22,480 nt of DNA from the NCBI GenBank assembly GCA_038230275.1, contig JBBRNO010000111.1, positions 1 to 22,480 on the forward strand. Direction: 5' to 3'. The notes under the pieces are model-generated. The model had not been told where the DNA came from and did no database searches. It saw only the letters and a list, made by a program, of their open reading frames with translations. The translations under genes and the position numbers were made by a program. Positions 15,269 to 22,480 of this stretch are shown one piece after another. Source of the DNA: JANXXV01 sp038230275 (GTDB lineage: Bacteria; Acidobacteriota; Terriglobia; Bryobacterales; Bryobacteraceae). Within the stretch, counting starts at the first letter, position 1. Every line of letters starts with the position of its first letter.

Positions 15269-15674
15269 TGTTGTCCAACCTATCGCCGGCAGTTGCAAGG
15301 TGCGTGATCGGAGCAACAGCTTCTCCGGTTCGCAGCATTTCGACCAGTCACGGACAATATAGCGTAACTACCAGAGCCCACGTAGTGCCAAAGTAAACAG
15401 CTTTGCGGTTGGCGTGAGTCTCTCTGAGATAGCGGACTGATGGCTGCCAACATCTTGCAAAACGGCCCCGCTTTCTCGTGGTTGAGGGTGATGGTGGGTT
15501 GCTAATGTGGGGAATATCGGTGCCAAACAAGCAGAGTCCGATAAAATCCTTCCCGCCCTGCGCAAAATCTTTCTTTACCCGCCATGTCTATCGGATGCAT
15601 GCTTCCGGATTACAATGCTTCTTGGAGAGATTTATTTGCTTGACGTGGAAATATCCTGGACGCATACTTCTACC
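15269..15674. other. 406-base gap with no recognised gene
   Basis: Short open frames exist on both strands (up to about 65 codons), but none has a ribosome binding site, recognisable motif or consistent codon use. The right end contains a candidate promoter (15640-15668) for the following small gene. No strong terminator, tRNA or repeat was seen; a 6-bp inverted repeat GTTGGC/GCCAAC (15408-15413 and 15446-15451) is too weak to call. Confidence 0.6.
15640..15668 (+). promoter_or_regulatory. Candidate promoter of the small cysteine-rich-protein gene
   Basis: TTGACG (15640-15645), a 17-nt spacer, then CATACT (15663-15668). Transcription would begin at about 15675, exactly on the ATG, again giving a leaderless start. 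Confidence 0.5.
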
Positions 15675-16025
15675 ATGAGATCACCTACTCACGTTGTCAG
15701 TTATTTCGTAGGCGGTGTGCTGATTTTGGCAATATATGTCAGAATGATGAATATAATGGCAGATTCGCATTCTCAAACTTTAACTTATCCCATGCGCACC
15801 GATGGCGGGCGCGCGCTTCCGTCGCTGTTCGACGGCCTTTCCAGGCCTGCCGCTGGTTTCGTCCGCAGCTCTAGCGTCGAACGTCCGTCGTGCGTTGAGA
15901 ATAGTAAGAGCAGCTTGATAACGACAAAGATATCCCTTATAGTATCGTCGATATTTAAGGTTAAGTCGGTTCAAGCACAAGGCTGCGGCGGTGGTGCGTG
16001 CAACGGGCACCGAATGGTTGCCTAG
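15675..16025 (+). CDS. Hypothetical membrane-anchored or secreted protein, possibly truncated by TAG
   Basis: A 116-residue frame starting at ATG 15675. No family was recognised. Residues about 7-25 form a hydrophobic segment (VVSYFVGGVLILAIYV) preceded by an Arg and a His, a signal anchor or signal peptide. A second moderately hydrophobic stretch (ISLIVSSIFKVKSVQAQG) is followed by GCGGGAC, which begins a cysteine-rich series. The frame stops at TAG 16023-16025, but continues in frame as a strongly cysteine-patterned segment to 16181, so this product is probably shortened. The DNA is AT-richer than its neighbours. A second promoter candidate lies inside the gene (15915-15943). The real coding status is uncertain. 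Confidence 0.4.
   Translation: MRSPTHVVSYFVGGVLILAIYVRMMNIMADSHSQTLTYPMRTDGGRALPSLFDGLSRPAAGFVRSSSVERPSCVENSKSSLITTKISLIVSSIFKVKSVQAQGCGGGACNGHRMVA
15915..15943 (+). promoter_or_regulatory. Candidate internal promoter
   Basis: TTGATA (15915-15920), a 17-nt spacer and TATAGT (15938-15943) make a near-consensus sigma-70 promoter, the best spaced in this part of the window. It would start RNA at about 15950 and could serve the secreted protein at 16210 with a leader of about 260 nt. Confidence 0.5.
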
Positions 16026-16181
16026 GCCATCGGGTGCCCATATAACTGCCATGCTGGCGACAGGACACAATTTCGAGTGGATTCCAACGCCGACTGGTAC
16101 AGCGGGTGGCAATATAACGGGATTTACACTTGCGGAGCATGTCAAGTTTGTGATGAGCTCGACTGTATTTCGGGTTTGTGA
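16026..16181 (+). pseudogene. Cysteine-rich continuation of the preceding frame, beyond an in-frame TAG
   Basis: Reading through TAG 16023-16025 in the same frame gives 51 further codons to TGA 16179-16181. They contain six cysteines in paired spacing: CPYNC, then CGAC, CQVC and CDELDC segments near the end, adding to the GCGGGAC just before the stop. This density and pairing are unlikely for non-coding frame. The simplest reading is a nonsense mutation that cut a small secreted cysteine-rich protein; readthrough is possible but there is no supporting signal in the window. The segment ends 28 bases before the start of the next gene. Confidence 0.4.
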
Positions 16182-16209
16182 CAAGCATGGACGCGAGGAG
16201 ATAATGATA

Positions 16210-17175
16210 ATGAAGTCATTGGCAAGACTCTTGATAATAGTCGCCGGGGCTTGGGCGCTTCTGGCGGATTCGGCTGCGGCGCAAGGAACACTCGAGTCCG
16301 GAAAACAGATCAGTCTTAAGGATGTAAGTGACGGAAAAGTGGTAGTCATACCTAAATGGGAAAATGGTTATTTTGTCAGTTTTGATTTCCCGGATGGAGC
16401 GGCGGTGCCGACCGTTTACCTTCAAGACGCGAACGGTAACCTTTTGACGAAGGCGGTAGTGTCGATTCCGGATTCTGTGGAAACTGTTCTCTACGATGCA
16501 GCGGTGTCGGCTCAAGGCATAGTGGCGATCTCCGGTAGCGCAAATGCAGCGGACGGCCGAGGCACTGGATTTATCATGTACCTCAGTAAAGCGGGAAAAG
16601 CACTTCAATTAGTTCGCACTTGGCCCTTTACTCCCCGGCGTCTATGTTTTAGTGCTAATGGTAATCTTTGGGTTTTGGGTTTTGAGTTCGATGACGACCG
16701 TATGGAAAAACCGGATTACAAACTTTTAAGGCAGTATGGGCGAGATGGCGTAATGATAAATTCGGCTCTACCCCGGCATATTCTTTCGGTTCCTGTCCAC
16801 CCCGAACCAGTTTCGCAATCATTCCTGTCGACTTTTGGCGATCGTGTTGGAGTGTACATTAATAGGGGCAAAGAATGGGTCGAAGTGTCTTCTGCGTCCG
16901 GGGAGGTGGTCGGCCGTTGGGCGGGGCTTCCAGGTGCCCCGAAAAGCTGGGTCATTGGCGCTTTCTTTACCGGCTCCGGATCGGTTTATGTTAGCGACGA
17001 GGATCGCGGGTCTGTCGCTGCGCAGTACGGTACCAGAACAGCACACAGACTCGACAAGGCCAACGGGACTTGGGTGGATGTCAAGAATATCAGTCGCCGG
17101 ATTATCGGGATGGATGGCGATTCCGTGGTGGTTTCGTCGGGCGCAAACGAGATTCGTTCGGTGAGACCTGAGTAG
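16210..17175 (+). CDS. Secreted propeller-like protein of unknown function
   Basis: With ATG 16210 the protein has 321 residues. I chose it over ATG 16204 because GAGGAG (16195-16200) then sits nine bases away, and over the far upstream GTG at 15991 because that extension has no protein-like character. Residues 1-24 form a clear signal peptide (MKSLARLLIIVAGAWALLAD, then SAAA before Gln25). The mature part is beta-rich with repeating elements such as TVYLQDANGNLL, FIMYLSKAGKALQLV, CFSANGNLWVLGF, VSSASGEVVGRW and SVYVSDEDRG, like a six-bladed propeller of the NHL/6-bladed group. No enzyme motif was found. The gene lies just after the cysteine-rich frame, and the two may form a secreted pair. 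GC content is near 43-48% in sampled lines, below the flanks. Confidence 0.65.
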   Translation: MKSLARLLIIVAGAWALLADSAAAQGTLESGKQISLKDVSDGKVVVIPKWENGYFVSFDFPDGAAVPTVYLQDANGNLLTKAVVSIPDSVETVLYDAAVSAQGIVAISGSANAADGRGTGFIMYLSKAGKALQLVRTWPFTPRRLCFSANGNLWVLGFEFDDDRMEKPDYKLLRQYGRDGVMINSALPRHILSVPVHPEPVSQSFLSTFGDRVGVYINRGKEWVEVSSASGEVVGRWAGLPGAPKSWVIGAFFTGSGSVYVSDEDRGSVAAQYGTRTAHRLDKANGTWVDVKNISRRIIGMDGDSVVVSSGANEIRSVRPE

Positions 17176-17247
17176 TGGACCAAGCGATTCCTTTGATGCG
17201 GAGCGAATCAATCCACGACCAATCCCCTATAGAGGGCGACCATCCCG

Positions 17248-17278
17248 GCGGCGTAACCGCTCTCAGCGCGCACGCCGC
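17248..17278. repeat. Inverted repeat in the gap before the epimerase gene
   Basis: GCGGCGT (17248-17254) and ACGCCGC (17272-17278) form a 7-bp stem with a 17-nt loop. There is no T-run after it, so a rho-independent terminator is not supported. It lies in the 260-base gap between the secreted protein and the epimerase, where nothing else was recognised. Confidence 0.3.
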
Positions 17279-17435
17279 TCATAGTTATCTCACACTCTGG
17301 GTAAATGGGTTAGCGCTCCAAACTCTCATTCAAGTCTTAAAGTCATAGCGCCGTCCGGGTGCCCCAGGGGTTTCCAACCGCCAAATTTAGGTTCAATTCT
17401 ACTGCCGTGATATGTTCATACATTCCGGAGGATTC

Positions 17436-18407
17436 ATGCGCGTATTGGTAACTGGCGCCCAAGGCTGCATCGGCGCCTGGGTGGTGAAGAGTTTGCTTGA
17501 TCGCGGGGCCGATGTGGTGATCTACGACCAGGAGCCGAATTCTTCTCGCCTGGCGTTAATCACCTCGCCCGAAACGGCGGCGCGCGTGGCCGTGGAGACC
17601 GGACGGATTGAAGACACGGCCCGCGTGAAGAGCCTGGTTAAGGATGGTGGCATCTCACACATCGTCCATCTGGCGGCGGTCCTGATGCCGTTCTGCCAGG
17701 CGCAGCCCGTGATGGGCGCGATGATCAACGTCATCGGGACATTGAACGTCTTCGAAGCCGCGCGCGACGCCGGGCGCGACGTACGAATCGTCTACGCCAG
17801 CTCCTCCGCCGTATGGGGACCGGGCGAGGCGTACGAAGACAAGAACCTGGGCGAAGATCAGCCGCTGAAGCCGGCAACGCACTACGGCGTATTCAAGCAG
17901 TCCAATGAATCTAACGCACGTGTATTCCATTCCGTGAATGGCATACACAGTATTGGCTTACGGCCATGGACCGTCTATGGAGTGGGCCGCGACCGCGGAC
18001 TCACGGCCGACCCCACCATCGCGCTGAAAGCGGTGGCGCTAGAGAAGCCATTCCAGATTCGCCTAACCGGCTTTATGGATTTCCAATATGTGGAAGATGT
18101 TGCCGAAACCTTCGTCCGCTGCCTGCTCTCCGGCGTCGAAGGCGCGCATGTTTTCAATCTGGCCGGCGACGTTGCGCGCATGGAAGATTTCATCCAATTG
18201 ATCGAACAGGTGGACCCGGGCGCAGCCAAGTGGATAACCGCTGCCGGGCCGCAGGTGCCCGTTGCTTACCGCATGGACGCCAGCCAGCTGCACGCGCACG
18301 TCAAAGACATTCCCAAGACCTCGCTGGCGGACGGCATCACCAAAACGCTCGCGCTTTACAGAAGCTTGCGGGCGGAAGGTCGGCTGACACCGGAACTCGG
18401 CATCTAG
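17436..18407 (+). CDS. NAD-dependent epimerase/dehydratase (extended SDR)
   Basis: With ATG 17436 the protein has 323 residues and starts MRVLVTGAQGCIG, the standard Rossmann opening (Gly7, Gly10, Gly13). The upstream ATG 17412 would put eight residues before this strand; GGAGGA (17427-17432) is only three bases from 17436, which is unusually close. The active-site pattern is present: the YASSSAVWG strand (about 120-128) and YGVFK (Tyr150, Lys154). The C-terminal half has the expected substrate-side segments GLRPWTVYGVGRDRG and FMDFQYVEDVAETFV. The family acts on nucleotide sugars or related substrates in the cytoplasm; the exact substrate cannot be told. It is convergent with the next gene, and their stops overlap in CTAG (18404-18407). 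Confidence 0.88.
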   Translation: MRVLVTGAQGCIGAWVVKSLLDRGADVVIYDQEPNSSRLALITSPETAARVAVETGRIEDTARVKSLVKDGGISHIVHLAAVLMPFCQAQPVMGAMINVIGTLNVFEAARDAGRDVRIVYASSSAVWGPGEAYEDKNLGEDQPLKPATHYGVFKQSNESNARVFHSVNGIHSIGLRPWTVYGVGRDRGLTADPTIALKAVALEKPFQIRLTGFMDFQYVEDVAETFVRCLLSGVEGAHVFNLAGDVARMEDFIQLIEQVDPGAAKWITAAGPQVPVAYRMDASQLHAHVKDIPKTSLADGITKTLALYRSLRAEGRLTPELGI

Positions 18408-20110
18408 CGAAATTCCAGCGAGCGGACTTCCCCGGCGGTGCCATACGTTTCGTGGCGCGCAGGCACATACTCCACCACAACTGCGCGCGGCTCCATGGGT
18501 CCGCAAGCGAATTCGAACGAGATCGCGCCGCTATTTTTGAGCGTCACGCTACGTGGCTCTCGAACCAGAAGGAACGCTTTGCCGCCCGGCTGATCGATGC
18601 GCAAACGCGCCGATTCTCCCAGGCAATCGATCTGCGTCAGCATGCCTTCCAGTCGGCTCGCCACCGGCACCGCGGGTGCGGATCGCACCTCGGGCTTGGG
18701 CGGAGGCGACACCGCATCCTGCTTCCTTACCAGTTGCAGCGTTGCCTGCATCCGTGCGGTCTCCGCATCGTCATTGGAAAGCGAAACGGCACGCACAGCG
18801 GCGGCGTTTGCCCGCTCTCTATCTTGATTCTGAAAGTAGGCAAGCGCCAGACTTTCCCAAACCTGGGTACGGTTCGGCTGCAGTTCCGCGGCGATCTGCA
18901 AATGTTCAATCGCCTCCGCCGGGCGTTTCCGTTCCAGCGCGAAAGTCCCCAAAAAATACCGGCTCTCGAACAGACGCGGATTGAACTCTACAGACCGCAG
19001 CAGCAGATCCCACACTTCTGCCTCCCCAGCTCCGGCTTGACGGCGCAGCATCGCAAGGTCGTAACACAATCGCGCGTTCCGAACTCCCCGATCCAAAGCC
19101 CGCCGAAAGTGCAGCAATGCGCTCTCGTCTTCCAACCTTGCCAGCGCCAGGTAACCCAGCGCGGCTTCGGCCTCTCCACTTTGCGGATGGGCCTTCACAA
19201 TCGCCTGGTAGAACTTGTCGGCTTCCGCCCGCTTCTCGCTCACCACGAAAAGATTGGCCAGCAGCAGGGCTGAATCCAGCTCAGACAGCAGTTCCACCGC
19301 AATATTCGCCGGCTTAGTCAACGGGCCCGCGACGGCAAGATTCACTCGCGGCAGCGTCTCGCGGGATACATACTCCCGTAAATCCGCTTCAATTTCCCTG
19401 TCCGTCCGGCCAAAAGCGGAGCCCAGTGCATCCGGCTCCCCTTGCAACGTCCGGTTCACGAAATCGGCCGCACCGCCGCGGTACTGGTCCGACAAATGCA
19501 GCATATGCACCAACGCCCAGCTTTGCGCATAGAACAGCACCCGCTTGTCTTTGTCGCGGTAGTAGGGCGAATCGTCAGCCACGCCGCGAAGCGTCTTCAG
19601 GTCCAGCATCTTTCCGTCCCGCAACAACTGGCCATACGATGCAACGGGCTCCCCCACCCACATCTGCCTGCCGCGAAACTGAATGGTGGAATAGAAATCG
19701 GCGATTCCTTCTCCAAACCACAACGGAATTTCCCGCGCCGCATGATGCAGCACCACGTGCACGTATTCATGCGCAGCCGTTCTGCCCGACGCGCGCATCA
19801 CAATGTAATCGCTATCTGGACCACGGTGGTAGTAACCGGCGGATCCGCTGTTAGTTTGAAATGGCCGGAAACCTGCTTCCGATTGAAATACGAACACCCG
19901 AACCGGCAGCGGGGAAATGTTCCGGCCCAATGCTTGTGTGGCAAATACGTTTCGAAACTGTTCCAGTTCCAACACCACTTCCCTGCCCCTCGATTCGCCG
20001 GCATCGGTGTATAGCTCGAAGTTGGCGGACCGCAGACACAACCAACGCCCCTCCGCGCCCGGACTGAACACGCCTAACACCAATAGAAGCAATACCGCGC
20101 GGATTTTCAT
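18404..20110 (-). CDS. Secreted DUF1570-like gluzincin with TPR repeats
   Basis: A 568-residue protein starting at ATG 20110 on the minus strand. Residues 1-20 form a signal peptide. A zinc-peptidase-like domain follows, with HEYVH (His114, Glu115, His118) and a likely third ligand Glu134 in WFGEGIADF, as in DUF1570/gluzincin domains of Acidobacteriota and Planctomycetes. Residues about 280-465 are TPR-like helices (ALLLANLFVV, ALGYLALARLED, LAMLRRQAG, SRYFLGTFALERKRPAEAIE). Residues about 485-568 form a beta-rich C-terminal module (LTQIDCLGESARLRI). It should act in the periplasm or outside the cell, possibly as a peptidase; activity is not proven. The ribosome binding site is weak: GGGAG lies about 15 bases upstream. 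Substrate and partners are unknown. Confidence 0.8.
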   Translation of the reverse strand: MKIRAVLLLLVLGVFSPGAEGRWLCLRSANFELYTDAGESRGREVVLELEQFRNVFATQALGRNISPLPVRVFVFQSEAGFRPFQTNSGSAGYYHRGPDSDYIVMRASGRTAAHEYVHVVLHHAAREIPLWFGEGIADFYSTIQFRGRQMWVGEPVASYGQLLRDGKMLDLKTLRGVADDSPYYRDKDKRVLFYAQSWALVHMLHLSDQYRGGAADFVNRTLQGEPDALGSAFGRTDREIEADLREYVSRETLPRVNLAVAGPLTKPANIAVELLSELDSALLLANLFVVSEKRAEADKFYQAIVKAHPQSGEAEAALGYLALARLEDESALLHFRRALDRGVRNARLCYDLAMLRRQAGAGEAEVWDLLLRSVEFNPRLFESRYFLGTFALERKRPAEAIEHLQIAAELQPNRTQVWESLALAYFQNQDRERANAAAVRAVSLSNDDAETARMQATLQLVRKQDAVSPPPKPEVRSAPAVPVASRLEGMLTQIDCLGESARLRIDQPGGKAFLLVREPRSVTLKNSGAISFEFACGPMEPRAVVVEYVPARHETYGTAGEVRSLEFR

Positions 20111-20188
20111 CGTGGCTTACCAATTCTCCCAGACTTTCAGTACCGCTTTACCAGCACCTCCCCGTATGGGTGTTATAGAAATTTTGTA

Positions 20189-20218
20189 TTGGACCCGCCC
20201 CGATTCTCTGCATACGCT
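20189..20218 (+). promoter_or_regulatory. Candidate promoter of the GAF-ANTAR gene
   Basis: TTGGAC (20189-20194), an 18-nt spacer and TACGCT (20213-20218). The -10 ends five bases before the ATG at 20224, so the transcript would start at or next to the start codon. The -10 is a weak match. Confidence 0.4.
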
Positions 20219-20223
20219 GGGAT

Positions 20224-20988
20224 ATGACATCGCCTGCCCTTATGGAGCCTTATAGTTCGCAAGTCACTCTTCTTCATCGTATTAGTAATATCGTTAGCTC
20301 CGAGGTATCTCTGGATGAGATGCTCGGGGAAATCATTGGGTTAACCGTTCAAGTGACAGACTGCGACGCTTGTCTGGTCTATCTGCTGGAACGCGAATCG
20401 GGTGAAATCGTATTGCGTGCATCGCAGGTTCCGCATGCCGCGGATCTTGGCAATATTCGAATGAAAATGGGAGAAGGCGTCACTGGTTGGGTGGCGGAAC
20501 ACAAATCCGTCGTGGCGCTGGAAACAAACGCCGGTTCTGACCGCCGTTTTAAAAGGTTCCAGACCCTGGTGGAAGACACCTACGATGCGTTTCTGTCCGT
20601 TCCGCTGGTGGCCAGCGGCGACATCATCGGTGTTATCAACGTACATCACCGCAAATCGCACAAGCATACGTCGGAAGAAGTCGGCCTGCTGACGTTCATC
20701 GGGGAACAGATGGGCGGCGCCATTTCCAAGTCCGTGCTTTCGGAAACGAACGCCAGATTGATGGAAGAAACGCTGGAGATGAAGCGCCAGTTGGAAACCA
20801 GAAAGCTGGTAGAGCGCGCCAAAGGGATTTTACAGAGTAAATACAAGCTTTCCGAGGAAGAGGCCTACCTCCGCCTTCGCAACGAAAGCCGCCGCCTCCG
20901 CAGGCCAATGAAAGATCTGGCCGAAGCCATCATCCTGGCGGAAGACCTAAGCCGTAAGCCGGAATTCACAGAGTCTAACCCGAACTAG
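20224..20988 (+). CDS. GAF-ANTAR RNA-binding response protein
   Basis: A 254-residue protein starting at ATG 20224; a second in-frame ATG at 20242 is also possible. Residues about 17-165 form a GAF sensor domain (DEMLGEIIGLTVQVTDCDACLVYLLE, MGEGVTGWVAEHKS, FLSVPLVASGDIIGVINV). Residues about 170-195 form a coiled coil (ETNARLMEETLEMKRQL). Residues about 191-240 form an ANTAR domain with the expected ERAKGILQSKYKLSEEEAY and RRLRRPMKDLAEAII. ANTAR proteins bind paired hexaloop hairpins in nascent RNA and prevent termination, usually after activation of the attached sensor. Cys47 and Cys50 in the GAF domain (CDAC) could sense redox or bind a metal; this is speculative. The gene is divergent from the TPR protein and is followed by a strong terminator. 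Confidence 0.9.
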   Translation: MTSPALMEPYSSQVTLLHRISNIVSSEVSLDEMLGEIIGLTVQVTDCDACLVYLLERESGEIVLRASQVPHAADLGNIRMKMGEGVTGWVAEHKSVVALETNAGSDRRFKRFQTLVEDTYDAFLSVPLVASGDIIGVINVHHRKSHKHTSEEVGLLTFIGEQMGGAISKSVLSETNARLMEETLEMKRQLETRKLVERAKGILQSKYKLSEEEAYLRLRNESRRLRRPMKDLAEAIILAEDLSRKPEFTESNPN

Positions 20989-21005
20989 TTCGCCTCATTG
21001 CTCAT

Positions 21006-21048
21006 AGGGGACGCGGTCTTGCGTAAGACCGTGTCCCCTTATTTTTTT
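21006..21048 (+). terminator. Strong rho-independent terminator after the GAF-ANTAR gene
   Basis: GGGGACGCGGTCT (21007-21019) pairs with AGACCGTGTCCCC (21026-21038), a 13-bp stem with one G-U pair and a six-base loop TGCGTA, extended by one A-T pair and followed by TTATTTTTTT (21039-21048). A 12-bp palindrome CGAACTAGTTCG (20981-20992) covers the stop codon just upstream. Confidence 0.9.
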
Positions 21049-21100
21049 CGCCTCACACCTGTCTGGTTCGCTATCATCAAACACGGCAGTGTTCGCAAGA

Positions 21101-22480
21101 ATGACAATCAGTGTAGGTATCCTCTCTTTCCTCGCCAGCGTTTCCTTTTTATCGGCGCAGACTCTGGATAGGCCAGTGCGGGCGGTCACCGATCCTGGCG
21201 TCGTCACCACCCGGCAGGCCATCACACCAGCCGGAGTTCCCACCATATTTCAAGGCCGTGTCTACGGCGTAGCCTTCGCAGCCAATTCCAATGAGCTTTG
21301 GGTGTTGAACGCCAGCCGCGTCTATCGGCTGGATTGGAAGCAAAATCGCGTCATCGACAATATACCGCTGGAAGGCACACCCGGTTTGCAGGGCATCCGG
21401 TTCGATGCCGCCGGCGGCGTCCCGCTATTCGGAGTGGTGCGCACCGCGGGTGGCCGCAATAAAGTGGACCTCGGTTCCATTTCCGGCGGCCGCGCTGAAT
21501 CCATGATCCGTGGGTTAGGGGAAACCATCAGCGGCGCCTTAGCCGTGGCGTCGAAACCGAACTCCAAAGGGCAGCGCATCGCCGTAATCCCCTTAACGGC
21601 ACAGAATAAATTGGCAGTAGTGGATCTCACCGTCCGCAAGCTGTTGGGAAGTGTATCCACATCGGGCATCGCTCCGTTCGGGGCCGCACTCAACCACGAC
21701 GGCTCCGTCGCCTACGTCACCAACTGGGGCGGCCGCCTCACCAAACCAAGTGACCTCACCGCGGCCACCGGGTTAGCAGCGGATGCAGATCGCGTAGCGG
21801 TCGATTCCCGCGGCATCGCCTCGTCCGGTACCGTAACCCGCCTGGACCTGCACTCCGTGAGCATCACCGGCACCATTCCCGTGGAACTCCATCCCACCGC
21901 GATTGTGTGGGACGAAATCCACAAGCGGGTCTACGTGGCAAACGGGAATAAGGATTCCATCAGCGTCATCGATAGCGAATCCAACCAAGTGGTCCGAACC
22001 ATCAGATTGCAGCCGTTTCAAAAACCCGTGGTGGGTATCGCCCCAACCGCCCTGGCGCTATCGCCGGACGGAAAAAAGCTCTTCGCCGCCTGCGGTGGAA
22101 TTAACGCCGTGGCACAAATCGACACCGCCTCCGGAAAATTGGAAGGCTTGATTCCCACCGCATGGTATCCCAGCTCATTGTCCATGAGCGAAGACGGAAA
22201 GTATCTCGCCATTGGAGCCCTGCTGGGCGCCGGTTCAGGCTGGCGTGACGAAGTGAAGAAACGCTTCGCCCATTCCTATCGCGGCGCGGTGGCCGTGGTG
22301 GCCCTACCGGGCACCGCACAACTCACCGACTACAGCACGGCCGTAGCGGAGAACAATCGATTGCGCCTGGCAGGCTCCCCGCCCGATCCGGAGCCGAAGG
22401 CAAGCCGTACCGCAATGGCCATTCCCAGGCGTGCCGGAGATCCTTCCTCCATTGAACACGTGGTCTACATTGTGAAAGAG
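21101..22480 (+). CDS. Secreted YVTN beta-propeller protein, 3'-truncated by the window edge
   Basis: The frame from ATG 21101 is open to the end of the window (460 codons). Residues 1-19 form a signal peptide (MTISVGILSFLASVSFLSA before Gln20). The rest carries YVTN/surface-layer-type propeller blades: NKLAVVDLTVRKLLGSV, GSVAYVTNWGG, KRVYVANGNKDSISVID, LALSPDGKKLFAACGG and LSMSEDGKYLAIG. The last visible residues, IEHVVYIVKE, match the start of the alkaline-phosphatase-like phosphoesterase domain that follows such propellers in Acidobacteriota, so the full protein is probably near 850 residues. A candidate -10 TATCAT (21072-21077) and a 5-bp inverted repeat AACAC/GTGTT (21080-21093) lie upstream; no ribosome binding site is clear. 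The terminator at 21006-21048 isolates it from the regulator gene. Confidence 0.8.
   Translation, partial: MTISVGILSFLASVSFLSAQTLDRPVRAVTDPGVVTTRQAITPAGVPTIFQGRVYGVAFAANSNELWVLNASRVYRLDWKQNRVIDNIPLEGTPGLQGIRFDAAGGVPLFGVVRTAGGRNKVDLGSISGGRAESMIRGLGETISGALAVASKPNSKGQRIAVIPLTAQNKLAVVDLTVRKLLGSVSTSGIAPFGAALNHDGSVAYVTNWGGRLTKPSDLTAATGLAADADRVAVDSRGIASSGTVTRLDLHSVSITGTIPVELHPTAIVWDEIHKRVYVANGNKDSISVIDSESNQVVRTIRLQPFQKPVVGIAPTALALSPDGKKLFAACGGINAVAQIDTASGKLEGLIPTAWYPSSLSMSEDGKYLAIGALLGAGSGWRDEVKKRFAHSYRGAVAVVALPGTAQLTDYSTAVAENNRLRLAGSPPDPEPKASRTAMAIPRRAGDPSSIEHVVYIVKE

Noticed and set aside
15991..16209. Upstream extension of the secreted propeller protein from GTG 15991
   Set aside because: It would bury the signal peptide; ATG 16210 has a well spaced GAGGAG. 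The region is better explained by the cysteine-rich frame.
17231..17290. Terminator after the secreted propeller gene
   Set aside because: The 7-bp stem has a 17-base loop and no T-run, so it is listed only as an inverted repeat.
17966..19273. 435-codon open frame on the + strand
   Set aside because: It is a shadow overlapping the epimerase in another frame and lying antisense to the TPR protein; its Arg/Ala/Pro-rich composition is typical of GC-rich shadow frames.
21019..21026. ANTAR hexaloop target in the terminator
   Set aside because: The six-base loop TGCGTA has G at position 4 but T in place of the usual A at position 1, and no second hairpin is adjacent.

Overview
The window looks like a chromosomal segment of a soil Acidobacteriota bacterium, probably of the Solibacter/Bryobacter group. 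This is inferred from the mix of genes: secreted PQQ-like and YVTN propellers, a DUF1570-type peptidase with TPRs, an ArsR/SRPBCC pair and a GAF-ANTAR regulator, with mostly 58-63% GC. No rRNA, tRNA, CRISPR array, integrase, transposase or insertion sequence was seen.

Region 1 (1-9813) is the 3' part of a siphovirus-like tail module, all on the + strand and nearly gapless. It holds a tail tube protein (cut by the window edge), a tail assembly chaperone with a textbook -1 frameshift site (A AAA AAC directly before the stop), and a short candidate tape measure protein. Two tandem distal-tail-like paralogues follow, the second with an added beta-sandwich. Then comes a 1311-residue hub that joins a lambda gpL-like four-cysteine domain to a gpJ-like hub and C-terminal accessory domains, and a 928-residue tail protein ending in a TIM-barrel-like domain. 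No lysis, peptidase, integrase or att signal separates this module from the genes after it.

Region 2 (9849-12238) is an orphan Wzt-type ABC ATPase translationally coupled (ATGA overlap) to an M24 Xaa-Pro peptidase. Region 3 (12263-13120) is an ArsR regulator and an SRPBCC protein, also ATGA-coupled, with a perfect 16-bp palindrome inside the promoter. Region 4 (13236-15268) is a secreted PQQ-like propeller convergent with a DinB-family protein.

Region 5 (about 15500-17180) is an AT-richer islet. It holds a membrane-anchored or secreted small protein whose cysteine-rich tail is interrupted by an in-frame TAG, followed by a secreted propeller-like protein of unknown function. Region 6 (17436-20110) is an extended-SDR epimerase convergent with a secreted HExxH/TPR protein. 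Region 7 (20224-22480) is a GAF-ANTAR antiterminator-type regulator closed by a strong intrinsic terminator, then a secreted YVTN propeller that runs off the window.

Two themes cross the regions. First, at least four genes have a -10-like hexamer 5-7 nt before the start codon and no Shine-Dalgarno sequence, which suggests leaderless mRNAs. Second, both convergent gene pairs end in a shared CTAG in which two TAG stops overlap. The strongest single observations are the programmed -1 frameshift and the TAG-interrupted cysteine-rich frame.
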